57,378 nucleotides of DNA from Alistipes sp. (GTDB taxonomy: Bacteria > Bacteroidota > Bacteroidia > Bacteroidales > Rikenellaceae): contig JAJQCA010000076.1 in NCBI GenBank assembly GCA_021202985.1, positions 1 to 57,378 on the forward strand. The letters are read 5' to 3'. This document shows positions 25,484 to 33,972 of the stretch, piece by piece. The stretch's first letter is position 1. Every line of letters starts with the position of its first letter. The notes under the pieces are model-generated. The model saw only the letters and a list, made by a program, of their open reading frames with translations, did no database searches and was not told where the DNA came from. The translations under genes were made by a program, and so were the position numbers.

Positions 25484-26361
25484 TACGCCGGGGTAACCGG
25501 AAAGTAGCCGTAATAGCCCTCGGCTGGGCCTGTGGCCCGCAACTGGTCGGCCATATCAGGCCGCAGGGGTATGACGTGCTCGCGTTATACGATTACAGCG
25601 GGATAGGGGAGATAATCGCCGGCATTGAACAGCGCCCGGATATCACCGGCCGGATAGCGGCCGGTAAAGAGTTGGTTGCGGGTAAAGATGATATCCCTGA
25701 TACCGGGGCGCCGGTAGCGGATAACAGCGTAAGCCCTGACACCGGGACTTCCGCGACAAATAATTGCGGAACCCAGCAACCCGGGTTACCGTTAAAATCC
25801 GAGGGCGCCTCGACATTAACAAATAAGGGCGACTCCGGTCCACTCACCGTCGGCTCGCCCGGCGGGCTGGCCGAACTGAAGAGGTCTATAGAGGTATATC
25901 CTTTCCGCCTGCTGGTGGCATGGAGCTTCGGGGTTTGGGCGGCGGAACGGTTGTTCGCCGGCACGCGGTTCGACAGGGCGGTCGCCGTAAACGGCACCCC
26001 GTTGCCTGCGGACGAGACCGCCGGCATAGGGGCGCGCAGGCTGGCCGTAACCCTTCGGGGTATCGAAAAAGGAGGCCTCGAAGAGTTCAACCGCAAGGCT
26101 TACGGCCCGCACGCCGGCCTTGCCGAAGATGTTCAAAGCGAACGCTCCCCTGCCGCATTAACGAAAGAACTTTCCACCCTTGTCTCGCTTGCGGCCGTGC
26201 CATACCTGCCGGCCCGGGACTGGACCTTAGCCGTCGTGGGCCGTCAGGACGGGATATTCCCGCCCGAAAACATGCTCCGATACTGGGGTGACCGGGCCAG
26301 GGAAGTAAACTCGCCGCATTACCCCTTCGGGGACGAAACCATACTCAAGTTACTGTTTTGA
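25465..26361 (+). CDS. bioG: BioG-type pimeloyl-ACP methyl ester esterase with a long insert
   Basis: A 298-residue alpha/beta hydrolase of the BioG family (DUF452), which frees pimeloyl-ACP from its methyl ester before BioF acts. Visible marks are the GWACGPQLV start, LYDYSG, the nucleophile motif VAWSFGVWAAE (Ser at about 154), VAVNGTPLPAD, the acid region GRQDGIFPPENMLRYW and the His in SPHYPFGDE. Family members are about 215 residues; here residues about 60-135 are extra, a Thr/Gly/Pro/Asp-rich low-complexity stretch. I chose the ATG at 25465, since the open frame upstream to 25096 only shadows bioF. It ends TTGA, overlapping bioC. Confidence 0.88.
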   Translation: MQARWLIRRGNRKVAVIALGWACGPQLVGHIRPQGYDVLALYDYSGIGEIIAGIEQRPDITGRIAAGKELVAGKDDIPDTGAPVADNSVSPDTGTSATNNCGTQQPGLPLKSEGASTLTNKGDSGPLTVGSPGGLAELKRSIEVYPFRLLVAWSFGVWAAERLFAGTRFDRAVAVNGTPLPADETAGIGARRLAVTLRGIEKGGLEEFNRKAYGPHAGLAEDVQSERSPAALTKELSTLVSLAAVPYLPARDWTLAVVGRQDGIFPPENMLRYWGDRAREVNSPHYPFGDETILKLLF

Positions 26362-27137
26362 AACCAGACAAGAAATTGATATCCGACCGGTTCGGCCGGA
26401 AATTCGAACAATACAACAACCTCGCCCGCATCCAGCAGGGCATCGCCGCCGAACTTGCGAAATTGTATGCCATCCATTTCCCCGTCCCGGTGACTGGCCG
26501 AATCTTCGAGGCCGGGGCCGGAACGGGATTCCTTACCCGTTTCCTGCGGATGGCGAACCCCGGGGCCGAGTTTATCCTGAACGACATCACCGACGCGGCC
26601 GCACCGTACCTCCGCGAAGCCGTCGCAGATTCGAAGGCCGCATACCTGTGGGGAGACGCCGAGAGTATAGAACTGCCGCGGGACCTCCACACCGTGGCCG
26701 CCGCATCTACCGTACAATGGTTCGACGACCTGCCGGGGTTCCTGCGCAGGGCGGCTTCCGCCACGGTAGAGGGAGGTGCTCTCGCCATTTCAACCTTCGG
26801 GCCGGACAACTTCCGGGAGGTACGCTCCATCATGGGCTTCGGGCTGGATTACCACACAAAAGCCGAACTGGGAAGCATGGCGGCCGAGGCCGGGTACGAG
26901 GTTGTCCATCTCAGCGAACAAACCCGGACGCTCTATTTCGATATCCCGGTGGATATCATTTACCACATCCGCACTACGGGGGTGAACGCGGTGAGACCCG
27001 TGCAGTGGGACCGCCGGAAGCTCACGGAATTTACAGAGCGTTACCGCGAGCTGTTTATGACCCGTGACGGTCTGATGCCGCTCACATATCATCCGGTATT
27101 CCTTATCGCCCGCAGGAAGGCTGCCGCGGAAGTTTAA
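26358..27137 (+). CDS. bioC: malonyl-ACP O-methyltransferase
   Basis: A 259-residue class I SAM-dependent methyltransferase that caps malonyl-ACP so that fatty acid synthesis can build the pimeloyl chain. BioC-type N-terminus: SDRFGRKFEQYNNLARIQ. The SAM-binding motif I is FEAGAGTGFLTRFL (about residues 49-62), then LNDITDAAAP (motif II), GDAESIELP and ASTVQWFDD, a tryptophan motif typical of BioC. It starts at a TTG that overlaps the bioG stop by 4 bases, a sign of coupled translation. bioF-bioG-bioC supply the early steps; bioA, bioD and bioB are not in the window. Confidence 0.93.
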   Translation: MKPDKKLISDRFGRKFEQYNNLARIQQGIAAELAKLYAIHFPVPVTGRIFEAGAGTGFLTRFLRMANPGAEFILNDITDAAAPYLREAVADSKAAYLWGDAESIELPRDLHTVAAASTVQWFDDLPGFLRRAASATVEGGALAISTFGPDNFREVRSIMGFGLDYHTKAELGSMAAEAGYEVVHLSEQTRTLYFDIPVDIIYHIRTTGVNAVRPVQWDRRKLTEFTERYRELFMTRDGLMPLTYHPVFLIARRKAAAEV

Positions 27138-27224
27138 CCCGCCCACCGGACGCCGGAATGGTAGCAAGCGGGTGGAGGTGCGATTATTCCCCGCAGGGAG
27201 GCGGGCGGTTTCCGAATATCTTAT

Positions 27225-27232
27225 TAATTTTG
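27225..27232 (+). promoter_or_regulatory. -7 promoter element for rnpB
   Basis: TAATTTTG, a perfect TAnnTTTG, ends 9 bases before the predicted 5' end of RNase P RNA, exactly where it should be. Confidence 0.75.
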
Positions 27233-27241
27233 TCGTTCCTA

Positions 27242-27650
27242 AGAGAGAGCCGGGGAGCTTCGCCGCTGCCCGCCATTGTTGCGGGGAGAGGAAAGTCCGG
27301 GCAACACAGGGCGCCGTGCTTCCTAACGGGAAGATGTCCGAGAGGGCGTGGTTCAAGGTAACAGAAAACGACCGCCACGGGAAAAGATGTACCTAATGCA
27401 TAATATCCCGAGGTAAGGGTGAAAAGGCGGGGTAAGGGCCCACCGCCATGCGTGGTGACACGTGTGGGCGTACCACCCACGGGTTGCAAGGCCATGTATA
27501 CCGGCATTTAAGGATTGCCCGTCCGCTGCCGGGGGGTAGGCCGCTGGAGCCTGCGGGCGACCGCAGGCGTAGATAAATGGCGAAGGGACGGCCGTGGATG
27601 CGAATCCCGCCGTTCGACAGAACCCGGCTTATATCCCCGGCTGACTCTCT
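27242..27650 (+). ncRNA. rnpB: RNase P RNA, bacterial type A
   Basis: The catalytic RNA that trims the 5' leader from pre-tRNAs. Conserved blocks appear in order: GAGGAAAGTCCGGGC (27289-27303), an ACAGAAA stretch (27361-27367), a GGGTGAAAAGGCGGGGTAAG region (27417-27436), GATAAATGG near 27572, and GACAGAACCCGGCTTA (27616-27631). The 5' AGAGAGCCGGGG pairs with the 3' CCCCGGCTGACTCTCT to form helix P1, which sets both ends. A T-run directly follows (27650-27655) and probably ends transcription. The length of about 409 is in the normal range. Small open frames within this span are spurious. Confidence 0.95.
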
Positions 27651-27719
27651 TTTTTCCGGTCTCCCCTGCCGCCCCCGTACGGAGCGCAGGCGGGAGGCAT
27701 ATAATTCGCCCGTAAAGCA

Positions 27720-28928
27720 ATGAAGCCCGAACATATAGATATCTCTCGCTACGATTACGACCTCCCGGACGGGCGTATCGCCCGGTTTCCGTTATCCGGA
27801 AGGGATTCGTCCAAACTTCTCGTATGGCGGGACGGGGCTATTTCGGAGAGCGTATTTTCCCGTATAGGCGGCCACCTGCCGGACCATCCCCTGCTCATTT
27901 TCAACGATACCCGTGTAATCCGCGCCCGTATAATGATGCGAAAGCCCACTGGGGCGCTGATTGAAATTTTTTGCCTCGAACCTCACCAGCCGGCCGACTA
28001 CGAGCGGTCGCTCGCCGCAACGGGCACCTGCGAGTGGAAATGCATAATCGGTAATTCGAAAAAGTGGAAGGATGGGCCGCTGGCCGTCGGTTTTACCTGC
28101 AACGGGGAATCCCGGACAATGACCGCGCGGCGCGGCGAGGGCCACTCGGGCGGCTCCACCGTGGTGTTTTCATGGGACGCCGAAATCACGTTCGGCCAAT
28201 TGCTGGAAATACTGGGCCGTATACCCATACCGCCCTATCTCGGCCGTGAAAGCACTGAGATCGACGAGACCCGTTACCAGACCGTCTATTCGCGCCACGA
28301 CGGCTCGGTAGCCGCGCCTACCGCCGGTCTTCATTTCTCCGACGGCCTTCTGGATAGCCTGACCGGAGCCGGAGCCTCGCTGGCCGAAGTGACCCTGCAC
28401 GTCGGGGCCGGCACGTTCCTGCCCGTCAAAGATCCGGACGCAACCAGACACGAGATGCACACGGAACATTTCAGCGTCACCCGCCAGGCGGTGCGCTCCC
28501 TGCTCGGCTTTCCCGGCAGGCGCATAGCCGTCGGAACCACCACCGTACGCACCATCGAGAGCCTCGGGGTCCTCGGTTACCGTATCCTCACCGCAGGCGA
28601 CCCGTCAGCCGGCCGGCCGGTGGGCCAGTGGGAGCCGTACGACATTCCGGCCGGAATCACCGGCCAGGCACTGCTGACAGCGCTCGACGGCTATCTGGAA
28701 ACCCGGGGGCAGGACAGCATACAGGCCTCCACACGCATAATGATAGCACCCGGATACCGTTTCCGCATCACGGACGGACTCGTCACAAACTTCCACCAGC
28801 CGAAGAGCACCCTGCTGCTGCTCGTCTCGGCATTTACCGGCGGCCACTGGCAGGAGATATACCGCTATGCCCTCGATAACGGTTTCCGTTTCCTGAGCTA
28901 CGGCGACAGCAGCCTACTATTGAAATAA
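27720..28928 (+). CDS. queA: S-adenosylmethionine:tRNA ribosyltransferase-isomerase
   Basis: A 402-residue cytoplasmic enzyme that transfers the ribosyl part of SAM to the 7-aminomethyl-7-deazaguanine base in tRNA, giving epoxyqueuosine. Typical segments are YDLPDGRIARFPLSGRDSSK (about residues 13-32), FNDTRVIRARI (about 60-70), YQTVYSRHDGSVAAPTAGLH (about 187-206), TLHVGAGTFLPV (near 228) and TNFHQPKSTLLLLVSAF (about 359-375). All conserved blocks are present. It starts about 70 bases after the end of RNase P RNA and faces the restriction-modification genes. Confidence 0.96.
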   Translation: MKPEHIDISRYDYDLPDGRIARFPLSGRDSSKLLVWRDGAISESVFSRIGGHLPDHPLLIFNDTRVIRARIMMRKPTGALIEIFCLEPHQPADYERSLAATGTCEWKCIIGNSKKWKDGPLAVGFTCNGESRTMTARRGEGHSGGSTVVFSWDAEITFGQLLEILGRIPIPPYLGRESTEIDETRYQTVYSRHDGSVAAPTAGLHFSDGLLDSLTGAGASLAEVTLHVGAGTFLPVKDPDATRHEMHTEHFSVTRQAVRSLLGFPGRRIAVGTTTVRTIESLGVLGYRILTAGDPSAGRPVGQWEPYDIPAGITGQALLTALDGYLETRGQDSIQASTRIMIAPGYRFRITDGLVTNFHQPKSTLLLLVSAFTGGHWQEIYRYALDNGFRFLSYGDSSLLLK

Positions 28929-28992
28929 CTTGGTTTTAATTTTTGGACCATGCAAGACTCCCCGCAGGAACGATCGGTGGTATCAGATATGA

Positions 28993-30279
28993 CTACGCAG
29001 TTTGCGGCAGAAGCCCGGTGATCCATTTTGTCCATGAAAGCACGGTAGATGCCCTGCGCCTGAAGGTCTCTTCCGACCCGACATTATAGAGCCCAGAACG
29101 TTTCATTATTCCTACCACCTCCGTACGGGTAGGTAAAACATTGCGATCCAGCGTGTACCGGAGTGTTTCATTGAAAACCTGGTACGAGACGATTGATTTT
29201 ACGAATTCCAGCTGACGTTCGACTATCGGTTTTGAGAAGAGATCTCTTCCTTTCGGGGTGAGCCTGCAACCCGACATCTCGTTTTCCCGACAGTTTTCAA
29301 TCAGCCCCAGGTATTTCCCGGCATTGGAATAATAATCGGTCTGCCGCTGGTCGAAATCGTAATTCTGCGTTATCTCATCCTTGCTTATAAATGCCCTTCG
29401 GTTTAACAATTCGCAAAGGTTAATGACCCTCTCGAAACTATCAGCCTGCGGGAACGGCAGCCGTGGCTCATCCGCTATCCCGGTGTTTTGTAAAATGTCC
29501 CGTATATCACCGCGGCCGATAGCCCCCTGCTGGACAGAATACCTGCGATGTCGGACAAGCCGGATTGAGTTATAATGTTCCAACCGGGTAAATTCGTATT
29601 CACGCAGGTGGAAAATCCCGTTCGAATAGGTCAGGAACACCGGCCGTACCCTTTTTCTTATTTTGCCGGCCCACAACCGGTAGGGATAATAGAGCTGCCG
29701 CACCAGGAAGTCGTCCGAAATATAATTTTTCGCTTCTATTAAAATAAGCGACCCGGCGCCTTCGTACCCGCCGTCAATTTCAATCTGGGCATTCCCTACA
29801 TTCACCGCAAGAGGTCCAACCAGTGTGTTAATGTTGAAATCGAAACTCAAAGAACTCATCCGGCCGCTCACTGTGGGCAGCAGATGTTCCTCACCTGAGA
29901 AATCCTGGAGAATCCTGGCTACATAGGCACAATTTATCGCGGTGGCCTCACTGGTAATGTCGCGGTAGTCGATACTTTCCAGCGTTCGGGGAAAGTCGAT
30001 CGGGGTTATATCGATATCGTCATCGTTGAATTTAGAGAAGGTCTCGAAGGTGCTTATTTCATACGTACCCCGGGAGGTGGGCAGTATGGAAAGGTTATTC
30101 CGGGCAAACAGTACGGGCAACTGGGAACGGTGGTCGAATTTTGTCATCAGACGCGCTTCCCGGAATACGTTTATATCGGCGGAAGAGATGCACACCCGCC
30201 CCAGGGAAGATATCTTTTCCAGAATGGCGTGTTTCTCGAAGAGCTGTTCCCAGGCGGTATCGTTCTTAGATTTAGACAT
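28993..30279 (-). CDS. probable type II restriction endonuclease (PD-(D/E)XK)
   Basis: A 428-residue protein directly downstream of a D12-class adenine methyltransferase, whose stop it overlaps by 8 bases. A PD-(D/E)XK nuclease core is visible: EIDGGYEG (Asp at about 169) followed by LILIEAKNY (Glu 182, Lys 184), then FLVRQLYYPYRLW, a pattern seen in several restriction-enzyme families. The C-terminal third (about 275-428) resembles winged-helix DNA binding, with stretches such as RTEVVGIMKRSGLYNVGSEE. The recognition site cannot be read from the sequence. An alternative is a nuclease of unknown use, but the linked methyltransferase makes a restriction enzyme much more likely. Confidence 0.8.
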   Translation of the reverse strand: MSKSKNDTAWEQLFEKHAILEKISSLGRVCISSADINVFREARLMTKFDHRSQLPVLFARNNLSILPTSRGTYEISTFETFSKFNDDDIDITPIDFPRTLESIDYRDITSEATAINCAYVARILQDFSGEEHLLPTVSGRMSSLSFDFNINTLVGPLAVNVGNAQIEIDGGYEGAGSLILIEAKNYISDDFLVRQLYYPYRLWAGKIRKRVRPVFLTYSNGIFHLREYEFTRLEHYNSIRLVRHRRYSVQQGAIGRGDIRDILQNTGIADEPRLPFPQADSFERVINLCELLNRRAFISKDEITQNYDFDQRQTDYYSNAGKYLGLIENCRENEMSGCRLTPKGRDLFSKPIVERQLEFVKSIVSYQVFNETLRYTLDRNVLPTRTEVVGIMKRSGLYNVGSEETFRRRASTVLSWTKWITGLLPQTA

Positions 30280-31111
30280 AGTTCCTTATTAGCACCTCGT
30301 CGATTTCCCCCCTCCGGTCGGCGACCGAATTTATAGGGCGCGCCGCCCTTACCACACGAATATCATAGTTATCATAGAGATCACGGATGAAGCCGCAGGA
30401 AGAATTGGAGAGAAGGAACCTTATTCCGCGCCTTGTCAGTTCATCGCAAGCATCCCGTAACCTGGTCTGTTCAGCTTCGTCCCACCCTCCCCGGATATAT
30501 CCGGTGAAACTGGAACTGGGGGAAATCGGATGATACGGCGGGTCGAGATAGACGAAGGAGTTGGCGTCCAGGGCACGGAGAACCTCCTCGTAGTCGCAAT
30601 TGCATATCCGCACGTTATTTTCGTTTAGATAGGAGGATACGCCCCGGAGAACCTTCTCGTTTACGATGTTCGGCGACTTGTACCTGCCGAAAGGCGTATT
30701 GAACTCTCCGGCGTTATTTACGCGATATAACCCATTGTAGCAGGTTTTGTTGAGAAAAATAAACCTCGAAGCCCTCTCGACCACCCCTTTTCGAGCGAAC
30801 TCTTCCGTACGGTCGAGCCGGCGTATATTATAAAAGTAATCGGACTCGTTCCGGTGTCGTCGCAGGTCGGCAATGAGTTCCTCCACATTGTCCCTTATAA
30901 CACGGTATACGTTTATGAGTTCCGGGTTGAAATCGTTGATTACGGCATTTGCAGGCCGCAGGTGAAATAAGACGGCTCCACCCCCGATAAACGGCTCTGC
31001 GTAATTCAACTCTCCCGCGTCCGGCGGAAGCGCCTCCATAATGGATCCGATGAGACGGCGTTTACCGCCGACCCATTTAACGAATGGAGACACTGGGTTG
31101 TCGTTTGGCAT
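30272..31111 (-). CDS. D12-class N6-adenine DNA methyltransferase (Dam-like)
   Basis: A 279-residue alpha-class N6-adenine methyltransferase. Motif X is PFVKWVGGKRRL (about 9-20), motif I is YAEPFIGGGAVLFHL (about 37-51), and motif IV is the catalytic DPPY at 190-193 in FVYLDPPYHP. A TRGIRFLLSNSS stretch follows as in Dam/DpnM relatives. Many members of this class methylate GATC, but specificity cannot be assigned here. It is first in a two-gene operon with the endonuclease, an order that would let the methyltransferase be made first and protect the host. Confidence 0.92.
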   Translation of the reverse strand: MPNDNPVSPFVKWVGGKRRLIGSIMEALPPDAGELNYAEPFIGGGAVLFHLRPANAVINDFNPELINVYRVIRDNVEELIADLRRHRNESDYFYNIRRLDRTEEFARKGVVERASRFIFLNKTCYNGLYRVNNAGEFNTPFGRYKSPNIVNEKVLRGVSSYLNENNVRICNCDYEEVLRALDANSFVYLDPPYHPISPSSSFTGYIRGGWDEAEQTRLRDACDELTRRGIRFLLSNSSCGFIRDLYDNYDIRVVRAARPINSVADRRGEIDEVLIRNYV

Positions 31112-31235
31112 TTCCGGGGAGGATAAATCGTTTTTTCCGCCCGCTAAAATACGGATTTTCCCGGGAATTTGCCGTTCCCATGGGAGTATTTTACCGGAAC
31201 CGGAAATATCGGGGGCCCATTTCCGTTATTTATTT

Positions 31236-32201
31236 ATGATTATCAGCGCAAGCAGGCGGACGGATATTCCCGCGTTCTATTCCCGGTGGTTTATGAACCG
31301 TGTGCGGGCTGGCGAAGTGTACGTAAGGAACCCTTTCGATACGAGGAAAGTCAGCCGCGTATCGCTGCGGCGGGAAGATGTGGATTACATCCATTTCTGG
31401 ACCAAGAACCCGGCCCCGCTACTGCGGCGTATCGACGGGCTGGAAGGCTACCGTTACTGCTTCCACTTCACTGTCAACGGCTACGGGCGGGAAACGGAAC
31501 CGGCCGTACCGCCGTTGCCGGCCCTGCTGGATACCTTCCGGGAGCTGGCGGAAAGGTGCGGCCCCGGCAGCGTGGCATGGCGCTATTGCCCTATATTGAT
31601 ACGGCCCGGTTTCGGTGTTGAAGAACACCTGCGCAACTTCGAATCAATCGCCCGGGCGCTGTCCGGTCATACAGGACGGTGCCATATCTCTCTACTGGAC
31701 GAATACACAAAAATCAAAAACGTTATCCGCAGCCACGGTATCAGACGAACCACCCCGGAAGAGGAAAGGTCGATCATTCCGGAGCTGGTACGCATTGCGG
31801 CCGCTCATGGTATCGGAGTCTATTCCTGTGCCGACACGGAAGGACTGTCGCGTTACGGAGTTGTTCCGGGCCGGTGCCTCGACCCGGGGACGCTTGAGCT
31901 ACCCGGATGTTCATATAAAAAAGACCGCAACCAGCGGCCCGGGTGCCTCTGTTCCGAGAGCGTCGATATAGGCGGCTACTCATCCTGCCCGCACGAGTGC
32001 CTTTACTGTTATGCCAACCGGACCACAGGCCGGCCCGCCGACCGGTTCTCCCGGCACAACCCACTCTCCCCACTGATATACGGGGAGTCGCTGCCGGGCG
32101 ATATTGTCACCGAGCACTTCCTATCCGTCAAGGCCCGGCAAATGAGAGCCGCTACGGACCAGTCGCTGTTCGATCAACCCCTTTTCGACCATTCGGCATA
32201 A
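31236..32201 (+). CDS. DUF1848 family protein with a C-terminal radical-SAM-like cysteine motif
   Basis: A 321-residue DUF1848 protein. The family start is clear: MIISASRRTDIPAFYSRWF, then VYVRNPF and FWTKNPAPLL (about residues 54-63). The C-terminus carries a cysteine cluster (about 237-258) in which CPHECLYC (251-258) is a CX3CX2C pattern as used to bind the [4Fe-4S] cluster of radical SAM enzymes. Earlier Cys residues (about 198, 214, 225) may bind another metal. The function is unknown. The ATG at 31236 gives the family N-terminus; the open frame upstream overlaps the divergent methyltransferase gene and lacks conserved sequence. Confidence 0.88.
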   Translation: MIISASRRTDIPAFYSRWFMNRVRAGEVYVRNPFDTRKVSRVSLRREDVDYIHFWTKNPAPLLRRIDGLEGYRYCFHFTVNGYGRETEPAVPPLPALLDTFRELAERCGPGSVAWRYCPILIRPGFGVEEHLRNFESIARALSGHTGRCHISLLDEYTKIKNVIRSHGIRRTTPEEERSIIPELVRIAAAHGIGVYSCADTEGLSRYGVVPGRCLDPGTLELPGCSYKKDRNQRPGCLCSESVDIGGYSSCPHECLYCYANRTTGRPADRFSRHNPLSPLIYGESLPGDIVTEHFLSVKARQMRAATDQSLFDQPLFDHSA

Positions 32202-32717
32202 TTAAGGCCCGCAGATTGGTCCGTAAACGATACAAATAAGCCGGGATTTGGCATAATCTGCTTCCGGAATTTCTATAACAAGGGTAAGGCGGCTGAGTAT
32301 AGTGCCGCCCTCCAGGCCGAACGATAGCTACCGACGTACCCAATCCCGGCCGGGGAGGTGGGATATAAAAAAGCGGCAGGACAGGTCGAACCCCGGGAAA
32401 GCCGGCATACAAAGCGCACCGTGTATACCCAACGGAAAAGACGTAGTCCATACCCGCACTGTCCGGGCCTACCACAGCCCACCTGTCCAAAGCATGATAC
32501 TACGCCTTAAATGAAAAAGCGCATTGGACAAGTTTAGCCATTCGGTCTTGTGTGGTAGTTCGACAGTGCCTGGCTATCCGATATAAAGGGGTAAAGCGTG
32601 TATCCGCTTCACCCTTCGACAAAGATAACGAAAAGATTTAAAACTGTTTATAACGGATTCCCCGCCCTTATCCACCTGCCCACTCTCCCATTTCCGGGAA
32701 GTCCGTCTATTTTGGTA
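32202..32717. other. long intergenic region, no gene recognised
   Basis: About 515 bases between DUF1848 and the rplI terminator. No open frame here has family features or coding character, and no tRNA, tmRNA or known riboswitch pattern was found. A weak imperfect hairpin lies at about 32590-32613 (GGGTAAAGCG with CGCTTCACCC, one mismatch). This may be decayed coding DNA or untranslated sequence. Confidence 0.6.
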
Positions 32718-32746
32718 AAACAAACGCCGCGGCTAAACCGCGGCGT
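32718..32746 (-). terminator. terminator of the rpsF-rpsR-rplI operon
   Basis: ACGCCGCGG (32724-32732) and CCGCGGCGT (32738-32746) form a perfect 9-bp stem with a 5-base loop. TTTGTTTT follows on the minus strand, 26 bases beyond the rplI stop. Confidence 0.85.
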
Positions 32747-32772
32747 CTGCCTTATTTTACCGTGCGCAAGCC

Positions 32773-33213
32773 TTACTCGGCTGCAACCACGTTGAACTTC
32801 AATGTTCCCGCTATTCCTTTGTATAGGCGCACCGACGCTTCGTGCTCGCCGGTAACTTTAACCTGCGGTACAGTAATGTTACGGCGGTCCACTTCCACGC
32901 CCTGCGCGGCGAGCGCCTCGGCCAGGTTGGCGGCGGTAACGGTACCGAACAGTTTACCCTCCTCGGCCTTAACCGGGATGCTGACGGTCATACCTTCCAG
33001 CTTAGCAGCCATGCCCTCGGCGTCGGCGACCAGCTTGGCTTCCTTGTGCGCACGCTGCTTGATATTCTCCGCCAGCACTTTGCGGGCCGAAGCGGTTGCT
33101 GCTTTGGCGTAACCCTGGGGAATGAGGAAATTGTTGGCGTATCCGGGTTTTACGTTCACGATCTCATCGGCGTAACCCAGCTTTTCCACATCTTTCAAAA
33201 GTATCACTTCCAT
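32773..33213 (-). CDS. rplI: 50S ribosomal protein L9
   Basis: A 146-residue protein that binds 23S rRNA at the base of the L1 stalk. The N-terminal RNA-binding domain has the family pattern MEVILLKDVEKLG and VKPGYANNFLIPQGYA (about residues 21-36). A long central helix (about 40-75) links to the C-terminal domain (about 80-146), which contains FGTVTAANLAEAL. Length is normal. It is the last gene of the rpsF-rpsR-rplI operon and is followed by a strong terminator. Confidence 0.97.
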   Translation of the reverse strand: MEVILLKDVEKLGYADEIVNVKPGYANNFLIPQGYAKAATASARKVLAENIKQRAHKEAKLVADAEGMAAKLEGMTVSIPVKAEEGKLFGTVTAANLAEALAAQGVEVDRRNITVPQVKVTGEHEASVRLYKGIAGTLKFNVVAAE

Positions 33214-33225
33214 ATCTCTTTCCTC

Positions 33226-33492
33226 CTATTTCATAAGGTCGGTTACGAACGGCAGCAGGGCCAGGTGGCGGGCACGTTTAACGGCCTGCGAAACCTTTTT
33301 CTGGAACTTCTGCGAAGTACCGGTGATACGGCGGGGAAGAATCTTACCCTGCTCGTTTAGGAATTTCTTCAGGAATTCCGGGTCCTTGTAATCGACGTAT
33401 TTGATGCCCGCCTTTTTGAAGCGGCAATATTTCTTTTTCTTAACCTCTACCGTGGGGGGATTGAGGTACCTTATTTCCGATTGTGCTGCCAT
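33226..33492 (-). CDS. rpsR: 30S ribosomal protein S18
   Basis: An 88-residue basic protein that binds S6 and the central domain of 16S rRNA. The core pattern is seen as [18 protein letters not shown] and [20 protein letters not shown]-like sequence (about residues 51-70), ending [11 protein letters not shown]. It lies between rpsF (3-base gap) and rplI (12-base gap), the standard bacterial order. Confidence 0.97.
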   Translation of the reverse strand: MAAQSEIRYLNPPTVEVKKKKYCRFKKAGIKYVDYKDPEFLKKFLNEQGKILPRRITGTSQKFQKKVSQAVKRARHLALLPFVTDLMK

Positions 33493-33495
33493 GGT

Positions 33496-33843
33496 TTACT
33501 CCTCTTTTTTAGCGTTAGCGACTTTGTTGCGGCGTTTCTCTGCATACTCCGCAGCGTATTTGTCCTGCTTGAAAGTCAGGAAGCGGAGGATGCGCTCGTC
33601 GCGGCGGAACTGTGTTTCGAGCTTGTCGATTGCCGGGCCTTCGGCCTGGAATTCGATAAAGAAGTAGAATCCGGTGGTCTTTTTCTGGATAGGATAGGCG
33701 AGCTTTTTCAGGCCCCAGTCCTCCTTGTTCACGATTTGACCCCCGTTCTCGGTGATAACACCCTGGAATTTGCCGTATACCTCCTGGGCCTGCGCATCGC
33801 TCAGTACCGGAGTGGCAATGAAAACGGTTTCGTAATTGTTCAT
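33496..33843 (-). CDS. rpsF: 30S ribosomal protein S6
   Basis: A 115-residue ferredoxin-like protein that pairs with S18. The start [20 protein letters not shown] and the [20 protein letters not shown] segment (about 41-60) are typical, as is [11 protein letters not shown]. It leads the operon, with a perfect promoter element 38 bases upstream of its ATG. No ssb gene sits between rpsF and rpsR, unlike in many Firmicutes. Confidence 0.97.
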   Translation of the reverse strand: MNNYETVFIATPVLSDAQAQEVYGKFQGVITENGGQIVNKEDWGLKKLAYPIQKKTTGFYFFIEFQAEGPAIDKLETQFRRDERILRFLTFKQDKYAAEYAEKRRNKVANAKKEE

Positions 33844-33881
33844 AAAACAGTTAATTAGAAATTATTCGCAAAATGCGGCCA

Positions 33882-33889
33882 CAAAGATA
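33882..33889 (-). promoter_or_regulatory. -7 promoter element for the rpsF operon
   Basis: On the minus strand this reads TATCTTTG, a perfect TAnnTTTG, 38 bases before the rpsF ATG. Confidence 0.65.
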
Positions 33890-33903
33890 GGAATTTTCCC
33901 GGA

Positions 33904-33937
33904 CAAAAAAACCGGAAGAACTATAAATTCTTCCGGT
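33904..33937 (-). terminator. terminator of the PorT-type gene
   Basis: ACCGGAAGAA (33911-33920) pairs perfectly with TTCTTCCGGT (33928-33937). A run of seven T follows on the minus strand (complement of 33904-33910). It separates this gene from the rpsF promoter. Confidence 0.9.
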
Positions 33938-33972
33938 CCGTGCTATTCAGCGCCCGGCACCAATATCCGCCA

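Noticed and set aside
27158-27720. Several open frames of 60-110 codons on both strands
   Set aside because: They lie in the RNase P RNA gene, whose conserved blocks and P1 helix explain the sequence.
32302-32514. 70-codon open frame after the DUF1848 gene
   Set aside because: No start context, promoter or recognisable motif; it looks like chance in GC-rich DNA.
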